Counted from the stretch's first letter, positions 20,201 to 28,665 are shown. The stretch: DNA of 64,000 nt from Collimonas sp. OK607 (GCF_900111995.1 NZ_FOKF01000016.1:1-64000); one strand, 5' to 3'. Notes: generated by a model from the sequence alone, not told the origin. Program-made: numbers and translations.

Positions 20201-22995
20201 AACTGGTGCAAGCGCACGCGTATTGGCGCTCGAAAGGGTTGATGATCGACCTGGTCATCTGGAACGAAGACCACGCCGGCTATCGGCAATTGCTGCAGGA
20301 ACAAATCCTCGGACTGATTTCCTCGGTGACCGGCGCTCATGAAATCGACCGCCCCGGCGGCATATTTGTACGATTGATCGATCAGATATCCGATGAAGAC
20401 CGGATTCTGTTCCAGTCGGTGGCAAGGGTGATCTTGAGCGATAGCCGCGGCACGCTGGTTGAGCAAATCAACCGGCGCGACCTGATGGAAATCCGCGTAC
20501 CGCGCCTGACGCCGGCATTGAGACAGGCGCCGTTTGCCATCGCACAGCAGATTGAAGTACCCGGCCGGGATCTGCTGATGGAAAACGGCCTTGGCGGCTT
20601 CTCGGCGGATGGACGCGAATATGTGATCACCACCTCCAGCACCCAGGTCACGCCGGCGCCATGGGTGAATGTCATCGCCAACCCGCAATTCGGCAGCGTC
20701 ATCTCGGAAAGCGGGCAAGCTTACACCTGGGGCGAAAACGCCCATGAATTCCGCCTGACGCCTTGGGCTAACGATCCTGTCAGCGACATCGGCGGCGAAG
20801 TATTCTATTTACGCGATGAGGAGAGTGGCCACTACTGGTCCCCTACCCCGCTGCCGCGCCGCGGTACAGGCGACTATGTGACACGGCACGGCTTCGGCTA
20901 TAGCGTGTTCGAACATATTGAAGATGGCATTGTGTCCGAGTTGACCGTGTATGTCGCGATGGATGCATCGGTTAAATATTCGGTACTGCGGGTGCGTAAC
21001 GAATCCGACACGGTACGCAAGCTGTCTGCTACCGGCTATGTCGAATGGGTGCTCGGCGATCTGCGCCCTAAATCCGCCATGCATATCGTCACCGAAACCG
21101 ATCCGGCTACCGGCGCGCTGTTTGCACGCAATCCCTACAACACCGAATTCACCGACCGTACTGCGTTCTTCGATGTCGACGCCGGCGCCCGCAGCATCAG
21201 TGGCGACCGCAACGAATTCATCGGGCGCAACGGCTCCTTGCAAAAGCCTGCGGCGATGGAACGTGTCCGTCTGTCAGGCAAGATCGGCGCCGGCCTGGAT
21301 CCGTGTGCAGCAATGCAGATGCAATTCGAGCTGAACCAGGGTCAGCAGCGCGAGATCGTGTTCATCCTCGGGATGGCCGATACCCGCCAGACTAATGTCA
21401 GCAACCTGGTGCAGCGCTACCGTGGCGCAACTGCAGCGCAGGAGGCCTTGCAAGCGGTACATGCGTTCTGGGAGCGGACGCTGGGTGCAGTCCAGGTCGA
21501 AACACCTGACCAGGAACTCAATCTGCTCGCCAATGGCTGGCTGATGTACCAGGTCATCTCCTGCCGCCTGTGGGCGCGTAGCGGTTACTACCAGTCCGGC
21601 GGCGCGTTCGGCTTCCGTGACCAGCTGCAGGACGCCATGGCGCTGGTGCACAACCAGCCGCAGCTGCTGCGTGCCCAACTGCTGCTATGCGCCGCCCACC
21701 AGTTTATCGAAGGCGATGTCCAGCATTGGTGGCACCCACCTACCGACCGTGGCGTTCGCACCCATTGTTCCGACGATTACCTGTGGTTGCCGCTGGCGGT
21801 CCACCGTTACGTCAGCAGTACCGGCGATAGCGGTGTGCTGGACGAGAGGACGCACTTCCTCGAAGGTCGTGCGCTCAACCAGGATGAGGATTCATACTAC
21901 GATCTGCCAGGCCATTCAAACCAGGCGGAAACACTCTATGAACATTGCGTACGTGCTATCGAGAGAGGCTTGAAATTTGGCACACACGGCCTGTCCCTGA
22001 TGGGATCTTGCGACTGGAACGACGGCATGGACAAGGTGGGCGACAAAGGCAAAGGTGAAAGCGTATGGCTCAGTTTCTTCTTGTATGACGTGTTGACCGG
22101 CTTCGCTGAAATTGCCGAGATTCACGCGGACCATGCTTTCGCCGATCGCTGTCGTTCCGAAGCAAAGCAACTACAGCAAAATATCGAAAAAAACGGCTGG
22201 GACGGCGGCTGGTACCGTCGCGCCTATTTCGACGACGGCACTCCGCTCGGCTCGGCCCAGAACGTCGAATGCCAGATCGATTCAATTTCACAAAGCTGGG
22301 CAGTGCTGTCGGGCGCCGGCGATCCGCAACGCGTGCAGACGGCGATGCAGGCAGTCGACAAGCGGCTGGTGCGGCGCACCGAAGCCATTATCCAGTTGCT
22401 GGACCCGCCGTTCGACAAGTCCGACCAGGATCCCGGTTATATCCGCGGCTACGTTCCCGGTGTGCGCGAGAATGGCGGGCAGTATACCCATGCCGCAATC
22501 TGGACCGTGATGGCGTTTGCCAAACTGGGAAATCATTGGCGCGCCTGGGAATTGATGCGGCTGATCAATCCGCTCAACCATGGCAAGACTGCCAGGAAAA
22601 TCGCTACTTATAAAGTCGAGCCTTATGTTGTCGCCGCTGACGTTTATGCCAGAGCGCCGCATGTCGGCCGCGGCGGCTGGACCTGGTATACCGGATCAGC
22701 AGGATGGATGTATCGCCTGATTGTCGAATCGCTGCTGGGCCTGAAACTGGAAGGGGACAAACTGCATGTCACGCCATGCCTGCCGCAAGACTGGGATACC
22801 TATCGCATGAATTACCGTTACCGGGATACCATGTACAGTATTGTAGTCACCCAAACCGTGGCCCGTGGTGCTGGCACTCAGGTTAGCGTTGACGGGATTA
22901 TGCAGATGGATGCGGTGATCGTCTTGCAGGATGACAAGCGCGAGCATGTGGTGGAAATAACGTTGCCTGTGCAGCCAGATGCGAAAAAAACCTGA
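14236..22995 (+). CDS. ndvB: Cyclic beta-1,2-glucan synthase (NdvB/ChvB type), 2919 residues
   Basis: A very large inner-membrane enzyme that would build and cyclise beta-1,2-glucan from UDP-glucose. The order of modules is as follows. An N-terminal helical region spans about residues 1-420, with membrane segments at about 425-475. A GT84 glycosyltransferase spans about 495-800 (VVVPTIMFTKQNIDN, ITLDTDTELP, GKGIYDVDAF, RHRWIRGDW). Further membrane segments lie at about 835-1020. A glycoamylase-like module spans about 1340-1560 (FLYDPATHLLAIGYN, GDDLVIAPYASMMAL, HHQGMGF), the part credited with cyclisation. Two GH94-type beta-sandwich blocks lie at about 1640 and 2118. The GH94 catalytic barrel spans about 2440-2880 (GAFGFRDQLQDAM, SCDWNDGMDKVG). 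The length matches rhizobial NdvB. The start is uncertain: TTG at 14236, or ATG at 14302. The gene ends 21 bp from convergent mdcH. Confidence 0.93.
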   Translation: MKTDPRSLYDSLLGIKNALLPGSMRNGPAEDELPLRAELFSALQMEQHGRILANAHKLSSERARDQLLSRLADNENVIIDACNQLTEAIQASRQITPAAEWLLDNFYLIEEQIRTAKRHLPKNYSKELPRLLRGNSAGRPRVYDIALETISHGDGRVDPESLSRFVAAYQQVTPLKLGELWAIPIMLRLALIENLRRVAAHLANTRLNRNLADSWADAMAESAENDPSNLILLVADMARSNPPLDSAFVAELVRRLQGQSPALTLPLTWLSQRLTESGQTIELLVQSETQQQAADQVSISNSIGSLRFLSAMDWREFVETMSVVDHVLRKDPVDVYARMDFSTRDHYRHVVEQIARYSPLSESDIAEHAVRLAGAEATGVDQRTGHVGYYLVGKGLVQLEQAVAARLPSMEMLRRASKAAPLTAYVGSTLLITLAVTGGIVAKAYADDASVWLLALVAALALVAGSQFAHAMVNWVITLVAVPHPLPRMDFSNGIPAESRALVVVPTIMFTKQNIDNLSEALEVRYLANRDANLRFCLLTDFADAKTETMPEDDGLLQHIEHNIQELNKKYFQDEDSNFLLLHRPRRWNPQENTWMGYERKRGKLADLNAFLRGGAKDSFSLIVGNTENLSNVRYVITLDTDTELPRDAARKFVATMAHPLNRAHYDASRQRVVEGYGILQPRLAVSLPSAGASRYELLCGGETGIDPYTRTVSDVYQDLFGEGSFVGKGIYDVDAFEQTLKDRMPENRVLSHDLLEGCYARSGLLSDVQLYEQYPARYSADVSRRHRWIRGDWQIASWLLPRVPGARDAASGKIGHHRNPLSALSRWKLFDNLRRSIVPLALTALLLIGWIGLASAWFWTCVALGILLIPSICASLLSLLRKPEDVLFRQHFSASLRAALQHFSHAALTLIFLPYEAAMNLDAIIRTQWRIMVSHKKLLEWNPSSEVNRQTANGLLSYYRSMWIAPVIALATAAWLVVRNPHALQAATVVLLLWWLSPVIAYWISQPIARRIAELSQEQTRFLKSLSRKMWLFFETYVGPEDNWLPLDNVQEHPVAVVARRTSPTNIGLSLLANLTAYDFGYIPSGQLLERTQNTFQTMASLERYQGHFYNWYDTQYLKPLHPIYVSTVDSGNLAGHLMTLRPGLTGLLDTPIFSTRVFSGIRDTYEILRDTAGGGPLAKLIQFEKDLEAACQSAPATLMVVHDCLQRLSHCAAGFVAGLDTVPDTQLNVWARALASQCREALHELNTLTPWIHMLPPAEWINDFPQLDQIPTLRQLAQNHANLAPLLEAKLAADDGLHQTDAQRSLSQLVAKGSQHAAERMLLIEQLVTQAAEFSRMEYGFLYDPATHLLAIGYNVSDRRRDVSFYDLLASEARLATFVAIAQGQIPQDSWFALGPQLTVAGGEPILLSWSGSMFEYLMPLLVMPNFENTLLAQTYRSAVKRHIEYGMQRGVPWGISESGYHTFDASLNYQYRAFGVPGLGFKRGLGDDLVIAPYASMMALMVAPEEACRNLQQLSAEGFEGEYGFFEAIDYTPSRVPRGQPNAVIRSFMAHHQGMGFLSLAYFLLDAPMQKRFESDPLFQATMSLLHERVPKASATYSNTTELADIRTAAVDQGMQMRVLQRPDPRTPEVQLLSNGRYHVMITSAGGSRSRWNDLAVTRWQEDSTRDNWGTFCYVREMNAGEPGHFWSTAFQPTLAPPDNYEVIFSEGRAEFRRRDSNFDMHTEIVVSQEDDIELRRTRIINRSRTRRTIDITSYAEVVLAPAAADATHPAFSNLFVQTEIVAAHRAILCTRRPRSMNEKVPWMFHLMALHGADIGTVSYETDRMQFIGRGNTVAAPQAMRDPGPLAGNAGPVLDPIVAIRYQITLEAEQTATIDMVTGIGDSRDACLGLIEKYQDRHLADRVVELSWPHSQVVLRQLNASEADAQLYSRLANSVIYVNPLLRADASILIRNHRGQSGLWGYAISGDLPIVLVRLKSQENIELVRQLVQAHAYWRSKGLMIDLVIWNEDHAGYRQLLQEQILGLISSVTGAHEIDRPGGIFVRLIDQISDEDRILFQSVARVILSDSRGTLVEQINRRDLMEIRVPRLTPALRQAPFAIAQQIEVPGRDLLMENGLGGFSADGREYVITTSSTQVTPAPWVNVIANPQFGSVISESGQAYTWGENAHEFRLTPWANDPVSDIGGEVFYLRDEESGHYWSPTPLPRRGTGDYVTRHGFGYSVFEHIEDGIVSELTVYVAMDASVKYSVLRVRNESDTVRKLSATGYVEWVLGDLRPKSAMHIVTETDPATGALFARNPYNTEFTDRTAFFDVDAGARSISGDRNEFIGRNGSLQKPAAMERVRLSGKIGAGLDPCAAMQMQFELNQGQQREIVFILGMADTRQTNVSNLVQRYRGATAAQEALQAVHAFWERTLGAVQVETPDQELNLLANGWLMYQVISCRLWARSGYYQSGGAFGFRDQLQDAMALVHNQPQLLRAQLLLCAAHQFIEGDVQHWWHPPTDRGVRTHCSDDYLWLPLAVHRYVSSTGDSGVLDERTHFLEGRALNQDEDSYYDLPGHSNQAETLYEHCVRAIERGLKFGTHGLSLMGSCDWNDGMDKVGDKGKGESVWLSFFLYDVLTGFAEIAEIHADHAFADRCRSEAKQLQQNIEKNGWDGGWYRRAYFDDGTPLGSAQNVECQIDSISQSWAVLSGAGDPQRVQTAMQAVDKRLVRRTEAIIQLLDPPFDKSDQDPGYIRGYVPGVRENGGQYTHAAIWTVMAFAKLGNHWRAWELMRLINPLNHGKTARKIATYKVEPYVVAADVYARAPHVGRGGWTWYTGSAGWMYRLIVESLLGLKLEGDKLHVTPCLPQDWDTYRMNYRYRDTMYSIVVTQTVARGAGTQVSVDGIMQMDAVIVLQDDKREHVVEITLPVQPDAKKT

Positions 22996-23016
22996 CAGCG
23001 ACGCAATTCTTTAATA

Positions 23017-23943
23017 TCACAAACGTTGCAGCCAGCTACGTACGCCCTGCAGCGACCGGAACTCGCTTACCGAACGGCAGGCGATATGCGGATGACGCGC
23101 CTGCAACATCCGCGACAACGCCGCGCCCGGCCCCAGCTCCAGTGCGGCCGTGATACCTTGCTCGGCACAGGCATCCATGCAATCGCTCCAGCGTATGGTT
23201 TGCGCCAATTGCTGTGACAGCGCCGTTATCGCTTGCTCTTTTTTTGTCAGCACTTGCCCGCTCAAGCCCGACAGCACAGGCACTGGAGGATCTATCGAAA
23301 ACTGCCGGCGCAGTTGCTGTGCAAATGGTTGGACTGCGTTGTCCATCAGCGGAGTATGGGAAGCCACCGTCACTGGCAGTATACGGATCCTGCCGCCCAG
23401 ACGCTCGATCTCGCTGACTGCCGCATGCATGTCCTGAGCAAGGCCACCCGCGATGCAGCTATCTGCTTCAGTCTCGATCGCCACATACAAATGATGCGGC
23501 GTCAGTAGAGCCGCCAGCTTGCTGACAGCAATGCCACTAACCGAGAACAGGATTTGAGGCGATGCCGGCAGCACGCAAGCGTCCATCAACGCTGCGCGCG
23601 ACGTCGCCAGCTGAATCGCTTGCGGCGCAGAAATGGCACCGGCGACATGATAAGCGGCGATCTCGCCGACGCTATAACCGGCTACCAGTGCCGGCGGTGG
23701 CAACAACGGCTGCAAAGCCGACCAGACTGCGGCCGTGGCCGCCACTATCAGCGGCTGCGCCAGCCGGTTTGAAAACAACAAGGCGTCGTCAGCCAGTATC
23801 TGCTGCAGTGAGTGCCCCAGCGCGGTATCGGGCAGCCATTGCTGCAGCAATTCCGTGGTGGCCGGATCGGAGCGTGGCAGATCGAACATTGCAGCATGCT
23901 GCCCACCCTGCCCAGGGCACAGGATTGCCAGGCGCGGAGTCAT
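23017..23943 (-). CDS. mdcH: Malonate decarboxylase, epsilon subunit (malonyl-CoA:ACP transacylase)
   Basis: The 308-residue protein is of the FabD fold. It has CPGQGGQ at residues 9-15, the nucleophile elbow GYSVGE (Ser91) and the histidine block VASHTPLM. In biotin-independent malonate decarboxylase, MdcH loads malonyl groups onto the acyl carrier MdcC to start the cycle. It lies on the same strand as the rest of the mdc genes. It is separated from mdcB by an ABC-type binding protein gene and a palindromic repeat, so it may need its own promoter. The alternative of a housekeeping FabD is less likely because no fab genes are nearby. Confidence 0.9.
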   Translation of the reverse strand: MTPRLAILCPGQGGQHAAMFDLPRSDPATTELLQQWLPDTALGHSLQQILADDALLFSNRLAQPLIVAATAAVWSALQPLLPPPALVAGYSVGEIAAYHVAGAISAPQAIQLATSRAALMDACVLPASPQILFSVSGIAVSKLAALLTPHHLYVAIETEADSCIAGGLAQDMHAAVSEIERLGGRIRILPVTVASHTPLMDNAVQPFAQQLRRQFSIDPPVPVLSGLSGQVLTKKEQAITALSQQLAQTIRWSDCMDACAEQGITAALELGPGAALSRMLQARHPHIACRSVSEFRSLQGVRSWLQRL

Positions 23944-24074
23944 TTACGATCCACCTTGCGATGTGGCTTAGAGGCAGTTTGAAATCTATTGATCAACATC
24001 GATATTTCCCCTCTCTGCGATACGCATCACGGCCACGGAGAAAGGCAGCCCACTTATCGCCGGTTTGTTTCTTT

Positions 24075-24175
24075 GCGTTTTACGACTCCTGCTCCGTGGT
24101 CCACTAAGCGGGATCAGAGTGAAGTTTCGGCGGTAGAGCATACCGAAAGTTCACTCTGACCCCGGTTAGTTCGTA
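24075..24175. repeat. IS-related palindromic repeat, copy 2 (inverted relative to copy 1)
   Basis: The arms are at 24110-24129 and 24144-24163. Flanks GCTCCGTGGTCCACTAAGC and GGTTAGTTCG match copy 1 at 753-848 in reverse complement. It sits between mdcH and the orphan binding-protein gene. Copies 1 and 2 are in opposite orientation and bracket 23.3 kb, so recombination between them would invert that segment. Confidence 0.8.
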
Positions 24176-24210
24176 CATCTCTTCGCATTCACTGTAAAAC
24201 CTTTGGTCAC

Positions 24211-25356
24211 TTAACGCAGTACGTAGCCATCCTTGCCGATCACTGTCAACTCAATGAAATTCAGACCATCGCGACTGTTTGGGCCATATTTAAGCGCCAT
24301 GCCGCCGATGTCGTAACCACCCATGCCTTCCAGGCCGCTGACCAGGCTTTCGCGGGTCGGCTTGTTGCCGGCGCGGCGCAAACCTTCTACCAATACCTTG
24401 GCGGAAATAAAGCCTTCCAAGGTCGGATAGGAATCAGACAATTCAGTGCGCGTCTTGAGCGCAGTCATGAATTCCTTGGATATCTGCGTGCTCGAACTTC
24501 TTGGATTCGGAAATACTTGCGTCATGCCGAGACCGCGCGCATCTTTACCCAAGCCTTGCAAAAACACTTGCGAACTGACATTCGACAACGCAATCATTTG
24601 CTGCGAGCCGCCGGCCTCGCGGTACTGTTTGATAAATGCCGCGCATGGCTTGGCGGTGCAAATCAACAGTACTGCTTGTGGCTTGGCATCGAAAATCTTT
24701 TTCACTGCACCTTCTACCGCCACCGTGTTGCGCTCGTAATTGGCGATCACCGGCTCCGGCAACTTATGTTTCTTGATGGCCTGCTTCAAACCTTCCAGCG
24801 CGTCATTGCCAAACGAATCGTTGGACACCAGCACGGCATAACGCTGCAAACCCATGCCGGACAGCTGTTCGACGGCAGTGCCGACTTCATCCCGGTATTT
24901 GGAACGCACATTAAACAGATAGTGCTGCATAGGCTCATGCAGCGAAGTAGCGCCGCTGACCGGGGCGATCAAGGGTACTTTGGCCTCATTGATGGCACCC
25001 ATGATGGATTCGGTGGTCGGCGTACCGCGATACAGGAACAATGCAAACGCATTCTTTTCGTTCAGCAGCTTACGGGTATTTTCAACAGTACGCTTAGGCT
25101 CAAAGCCATCGTCGAGCGACTCCAGCACGATCTTGCGGCCGAACACACCGCCTTGCTTGTTGACGATATCGAAATACAATTGCGCGCCGGCCGTTGCCTG
25201 TTTTACTTCCTCGGCTGCGGTGCCGGTAAAGCCTGCCGACTGGCCGATCACGATGGTGCTGGAGGTAATACCCGGTTCTGCGTTAGCGCTACCAATTGCA
25301 AGTAAGCCAAACAAGCCCAGCAAACTACTGCCGACTGCCAAAGACAACTTCTTCAT
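24211..25356 (-). CDS. ABC transporter substrate-binding protein (Leu/Ile/Val-binding family), orphan
   Basis: The 381-residue protein has a signal peptide (MKKLSLAVGSSLLGLFGLLA...SANA, cut near residue 26). It has the type-I periplasmic binding fold of the LivJ/Peripla_BP_6 group (STIVIGQSAGFTGTAAE, GGVFGRKIVLESLDDGFEP, RYAVLVSNDSFGNDAL). No permease or ATPase gene is nearby, so it is an orphan component. It lies inside the malonate locus, 100 bp after mdcB, in the same orientation, and is followed by a palindromic repeat and mdcH. It may be cotranscribed with the mdc genes. The ligand is unknown; a carboxylate or amino acid is typical for the family. Confidence 0.9.
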   Translation of the reverse strand: MKKLSLAVGSSLLGLFGLLAIGSANAEPGITSSTIVIGQSAGFTGTAAEEVKQATAGAQLYFDIVNKQGGVFGRKIVLESLDDGFEPKRTVENTRKLLNEKNAFALFLYRGTPTTESIMGAINEAKVPLIAPVSGATSLHEPMQHYLFNVRSKYRDEVGTAVEQLSGMGLQRYAVLVSNDSFGNDALEGLKQAIKKHKLPEPVIANYERNTVAVEGAVKKIFDAKPQAVLLICTAKPCAAFIKQYREAGGSQQMIALSNVSSQVFLQGLGKDARGLGMTQVFPNPRSSSTQISKEFMTALKTRTELSDSYPTLEGFISAKVLVEGLRRAGNKPTRESLVSGLEGMGGYDIGGMALKYGPNSRDGLNFIELTVIGKDGYVLR

Positions 25357-25456
25357 TTGTGCTCCAGAGAGGATAAGGATTAATCAATTAATTGGTCGAC
25401 GCATCAAGTATTCGGTCGCGGCGGTAGCAGCATGGGCAATCGGCAAACGGTCCCGA

Positions 25457-26392
25457 TCACCGCAGGTAGCTAAGTCCATGCATGAAATAGGTGGCGGCCA
25501 ATAAGTCGGCTGCACCACCGGGCGACAGCTTATCCTGAATAAATGCACTATGGCAACTAATTGCGCGTTCGCGCCAATCTTCTGTTGCGCAGCCGCCCGC
25601 ATCCAGAAATTGACGGGCGCTGGTTTTTACCTTATCGGCGCCCGCCAGCCCGCCCCGATGGTAGAGATTGGTGTCGTTGATCGTTGCCATCAAGGTGAAC
25701 AAGGTGTCGATAGCGGCGGCATCGTAGCCGCGCCCGGCCCCGAGCGTCTGCAGAAAACGCGGCAACGCAAGTTCAAACAAGGACGGAAAGCCAAGCGCAG
25801 CCTCTTCGCTGGCGCCGCTCACCGCATATTTTTGCGCCACCTGCGTACCGTGCGAAGTTACCGCCCGATCCTGCATATGGCGGCTCAAACCGTCGCCCCA
25901 CTGAATCAGCAAACTGGCGCGAATCGCGGCAGCCGACAGCGGCATGCGGCGAGCATGACAATAACCCGCCGTTGCGCACAACATGCCAAGACAAAAAATC
26001 GCCCCTCTATGGGTATTGATCCCGGCAGTGGCTCGCAACATGGCTCGCTCGGCATCCATGCCCAGTTGCTTCAACACGGCAAACTCCGTGCCTGCCATGC
26101 CTGCCTGCGTAATCCGTATGAAATAGTGGCGTAGCGCAAACAAGCTGCGCATGAAAGTGACGACATCCATGTCAGCGTGACTACCGCTGTCCACTGGCGA
26201 CACCAGGCCGGGTTTTGGATAAAGCTGTAATTCACGGTACAAACTACGCAAGGCCAGCTGGCCAACCGTCAGGCAAAATGCCCGCTGCTGGCGCAAACTC
26301 TGCTGTTGCGCCAATTCGTCGCGGCGCAAATGCGGCGACTGCGGTAGCAACGGCTGCGCTCGCGTATCGGCATGGCGATCGGTCAACATCAT
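25457..26392 (-). CDS. mdcB: Triphosphoribosyl-dephospho-CoA synthase
   Basis: The 311-residue CitG-family enzyme makes 2'-(5''-triphosphoribosyl)-3'-dephospho-CoA from ATP and dephospho-CoA. This is the precursor of the MdcC prosthetic group. Recognisable blocks are ELQLYPKPGLVSPVDSGSHADMD, GINTHRGAIFCLGMLCA and MATINDTNLYHRGG. The start ATG at 26392 overlaps the mdcG stop as ATGA, so the two are translationally coupled; a second ATG at 26389 is possible. The next gene downstream is the orphan ABC binding protein rather than mdcH. Confidence 0.9.
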   Translation of the reverse strand: MMLTDRHADTRAQPLLPQSPHLRRDELAQQQSLRQQRAFCLTVGQLALRSLYRELQLYPKPGLVSPVDSGSHADMDVVTFMRSLFALRHYFIRITQAGMAGTEFAVLKQLGMDAERAMLRATAGINTHRGAIFCLGMLCATAGYCHARRMPLSAAAIRASLLIQWGDGLSRHMQDRAVTSHGTQVAQKYAVSGASEEAALGFPSLFELALPRFLQTLGAGRGYDAAAIDTLFTLMATINDTNLYHRGGLAGADKVKTSARQFLDAGGCATEDWRERAISCHSAFIQDKLSPGGAADLLAATYFMHGLSYLR

Positions 26393-27069
26393 GCGCCTTC
26401 CAGGGTGTCCATCAATGCCGCCAGCGGCATCAGCTTGACCGTGTCCCCGGTCTTGACCAGTACGCGTTGCTGGTTGCCCGCCTGCAGCGCCTGCCAGCAT
26501 TCCTTCCAGGCTACAGCCTGCCCCTCCGCAAAAACGATCTCGCCATCCAGCGGCAGCCGCGCTGCGTGTTGTGCCAGCAAACCGAGGCCGCGCGTCAATT
26601 CTTCGGCACTGCCGGGCGCGAACAACAGATCGATATCCGAACCTGGTCTTACATAGTTTTGCTGCGTCAGGATTTGCCAGGCCCAGGAACCGTATATCCG
26701 CATCGCCATGCCGCTTTGCAGGCAATCGCCGGCAAAGGCATGCAGCGCGCCGCTCCAGCCAGGTGGCGCATGCTTCAGGGCAGCGCCCAATGCCAGCGGA
26801 TCTGTAATCCTCTGGACGTCGGCAAGCTGCGCCTTAAACGGGATTCTGGTCTTGTTGCCTTGGCCATCAGGCGGCAGCGCCAGCCCAAGACATAATTGGT
26901 CTTCCGGCGTGCCCGCTTCACGGCGGCGCAGGACCACCGGCCAGTCGTGGCGCTGCCAGCGTTGCAGCACAGCTTGATAATTCACTTCGGCCGCCATCGT
27001 CGCCATCGTTTGCGCTGCGCGCTGCCAGCCGTCGGCGTTTAGCCAGACCAGGCTATGGCGGGCCAGCAT
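26389..27069 (-). CDS. mdcG: Malonate decarboxylase holo-ACP synthase (phosphoribosyl-dephospho-CoA transferase)
   Basis: The 226-residue nucleotidyltransferase attaches the phosphoribosyl-dephospho-CoA group to a serine of MdcC. Its motif RIYGSWAWQ followed by RPGSDIDLLF is the GS-x-W...SDIDL signature, with two aspartates for metal binding. The N-terminal RHSLVWLN block is also typical. The start overlaps the end of mdcE by 17 bp. Confidence 0.9.
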   Translation of the reverse strand: MLARHSLVWLNADGWQRAAQTMATMAAEVNYQAVLQRWQRHDWPVVLRRREAGTPEDQLCLGLALPPDGQGNKTRIPFKAQLADVQRITDPLALGAALKHAPPGWSGALHAFAGDCLQSGMAMRIYGSWAWQILTQQNYVRPGSDIDLLFAPGSAEELTRGLGLLAQHAARLPLDGEIVFAEGQAVAWKECWQALQAGNQQRVLVKTGDTVKLMPLAALMDTLEGA

Positions 27070-27769
27070 AATCCGTCACAGCCTGGGTTACCTGCCAAGC
27101 GTGGCTGCGGCCGCCGCGTTGCCGGCCGGCCGCACTGCGTTGGTCTTGCGGGCTAGCCGCGCGCAGAGCGGTTACCAGCTGCCCGGCCAGATCGCCATCC
27201 CAGATCGCTTCGATGCCGCCCATATGCAGATAATTGACGGCGCCGGGGGCAAATACAGGATTGCTCTTGGCCAGTTCCGTCAGCCTGGCTTCCGGCACCT
27301 TGGTAATCCTTGCCATGGCCGGCAAACCCATGACGCGGATGGTAGCGTCCGGCAAGGCATAACAGGCATCGGCCATCAGGCCGCTGGTGATGAAACCACC
27401 TGACAATGCCTGGTCGTAGACCAGTCCGACGATCTTGTGCTGTTGCCGCCGCGCCAGGTCGATACACTTTGCCAGCTGCGCCATATAACTGTTGATACCC
27501 AGCATTTCATCCCGATGCCGCAAGCGCTGGCCTTGGGTATCGACCAGGATCACGATCGTTCGCTGCGGATGCTGACGCACGGTCGCCAGGATCGCCTGTG
27601 CCTGCAACAAAGCGATTTCAACGCCGATCGCAGCGTGGCCGGTAGTGCCGATCACCGTCACTGTGTTGCCATCGACCTCTGCCGTGCCGCTTAGGAAATC
27701 ATCTTTCTCGACCACGGTGTGGCCATCGGGGAACAACGTCGCTGTCAGGGTTTTCCAGTCCATGCTCAA
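27053..27769 (-). CDS. mdcE: Malonate decarboxylase, gamma subunit
   Basis: The 238-residue carboxyltransferase-fold protein forms the decarboxylase with MdcD. Blocks such as ILVDTQGQRLRHRDEMLGIN, LVYDQALSGGFITSGLMAD and RVMGLPAMARITKVPE are characteristic. With MdcD it removes CO2 from malonyl-MdcC to give acetyl-MdcC. Its start codon overlaps the stop of mdcD by four bases (ATGA). Confidence 0.92.
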   Translation of the reverse strand: MSMDWKTLTATLFPDGHTVVEKDDFLSGTAEVDGNTVTVIGTTGHAAIGVEIALLQAQAILATVRQHPQRTIVILVDTQGQRLRHRDEMLGINSYMAQLAKCIDLARRQQHKIVGLVYDQALSGGFITSGLMADACYALPDATIRVMGLPAMARITKVPEARLTELAKSNPVFAPGAVNYLHMGGIEAIWDGDLAGQLVTALRAASPQDQRSAAGRQRGGRSHAWQVTQAVTDYAGPP

Positions 27770-28665
27770 GCTCCCAGCCGCAATTCGGCAGTGGCGGTAA
27801 CGAAAGCGTCTGCTTCCAGCATCGGCAGCTGCGCGGCGTCGGCAACACCGATCGCGCTCCAGATTTCAAGCGGATCGGCCGCGGCGCCAAAGCGATCGAT
27901 GCGATTCTGTAAAAATTGCTGTTCTGCTTCCAGCGCTTCCAGCGTCAACGGAATGTTGCCGGCGTTGGCATGCGATTCTTGCGCCATATCGAACGCTGCC
28001 TGTCGAAACGCAGCGCTGCTGTCAGCCACCAGCATCTGGCAATCACCGAGCAAATAGCGATGCTTGCCGCCGCTGGTGCGCCACACCAGCGCCCGGTCGC
28101 GCGAATCGAATTCTTCGACGCCGTTGGCAGTCTCTATCACCTCCGGCCCCGACATCGCCAGCCGCCCCTCTTCCGACATCACGATCGCATTGGCGCAGCG
28201 GGCGACGATGCCCATGCCGCCGAAACAACCGTTGGAACCGCCGACCAGCACAATCACCGGAATGCCGGCAGCGCGTACCTCAAGCAAGGCGCGCATGACT
28301 TCGGACACGGCAATCAGGCCGGCGTTGGCTTCATGCAAACGCACGCCGCCGGTCTCCAGCAACAGCAACACGGCATACGGGCGTTCGCGCAGAGCGCGCT
28401 GCAACAAACCGGTGAGCTTGGCGCCGTGCACCTCGCCCACCGCGCCGCCCATGAAACCGCCCTCTTGCGCCGCTACGAATACACACTCGCCGTGCAGCCG
28501 CCCCTGGCCAACCGCCACGCCATCGTCAAACGATACCGGCGCATCCAGCTGCCCCAAGTGAGGACTGACTGTCCTTAGCGCGGGTGGCAGAAATTCATAA
28601 AAACTGTCGATATCCAGCACCGCAGACAAGCGCTCGCGCGCGTTCGCTTCCAGGTAGCTGCTCAT
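27766..28665 (-). CDS. mdcD: Malonate decarboxylase, beta subunit
   Basis: The 299-residue acetyl-CoA-carboxylase-like (crotonase superfamily) subunit has ARERLSAVLDIDSFYEF, GFMGGAVGEVHGAKL, LLLLETGGVRLHEANAGL and VGGSNGCFGGMGIVA, the oxyanion-hole glycines. It catalyses decarboxylation of malonyl-MdcC with MdcE. A four-base ATGA overlap with the upstream mdcC and the downstream mdcE indicates coupled translation in stoichiometric amounts. Confidence 0.93.
   Translation of the reverse strand: MSSYLEANARERLSAVLDIDSFYEFLPPALRTVSPHLGQLDAPVSFDDGVAVGQGRLHGECVFVAAQEGGFMGGAVGEVHGAKLTGLLQRALRERPYAVLLLLETGGVRLHEANAGLIAVSEVMRALLEVRAAGIPVIVLVGGSNGCFGGMGIVARCANAIVMSEEGRLAMSGPEVIETANGVEEFDSRDRALVWRTSGGKHRYLLGDCQMLVADSSAAFRQAAFDMAQESHANAGNIPLTLEALEAEQQFLQNRIDRFGAAADPLEIWSAIGVADAAQLPMLEADAFVTATAELRLGA

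Noticed and set aside
24211..25356. ABC binding protein considered as the malonate importer
   Set aside because: No permease or ATPase genes are present, and a complete TRAP transporter already heads the operon.
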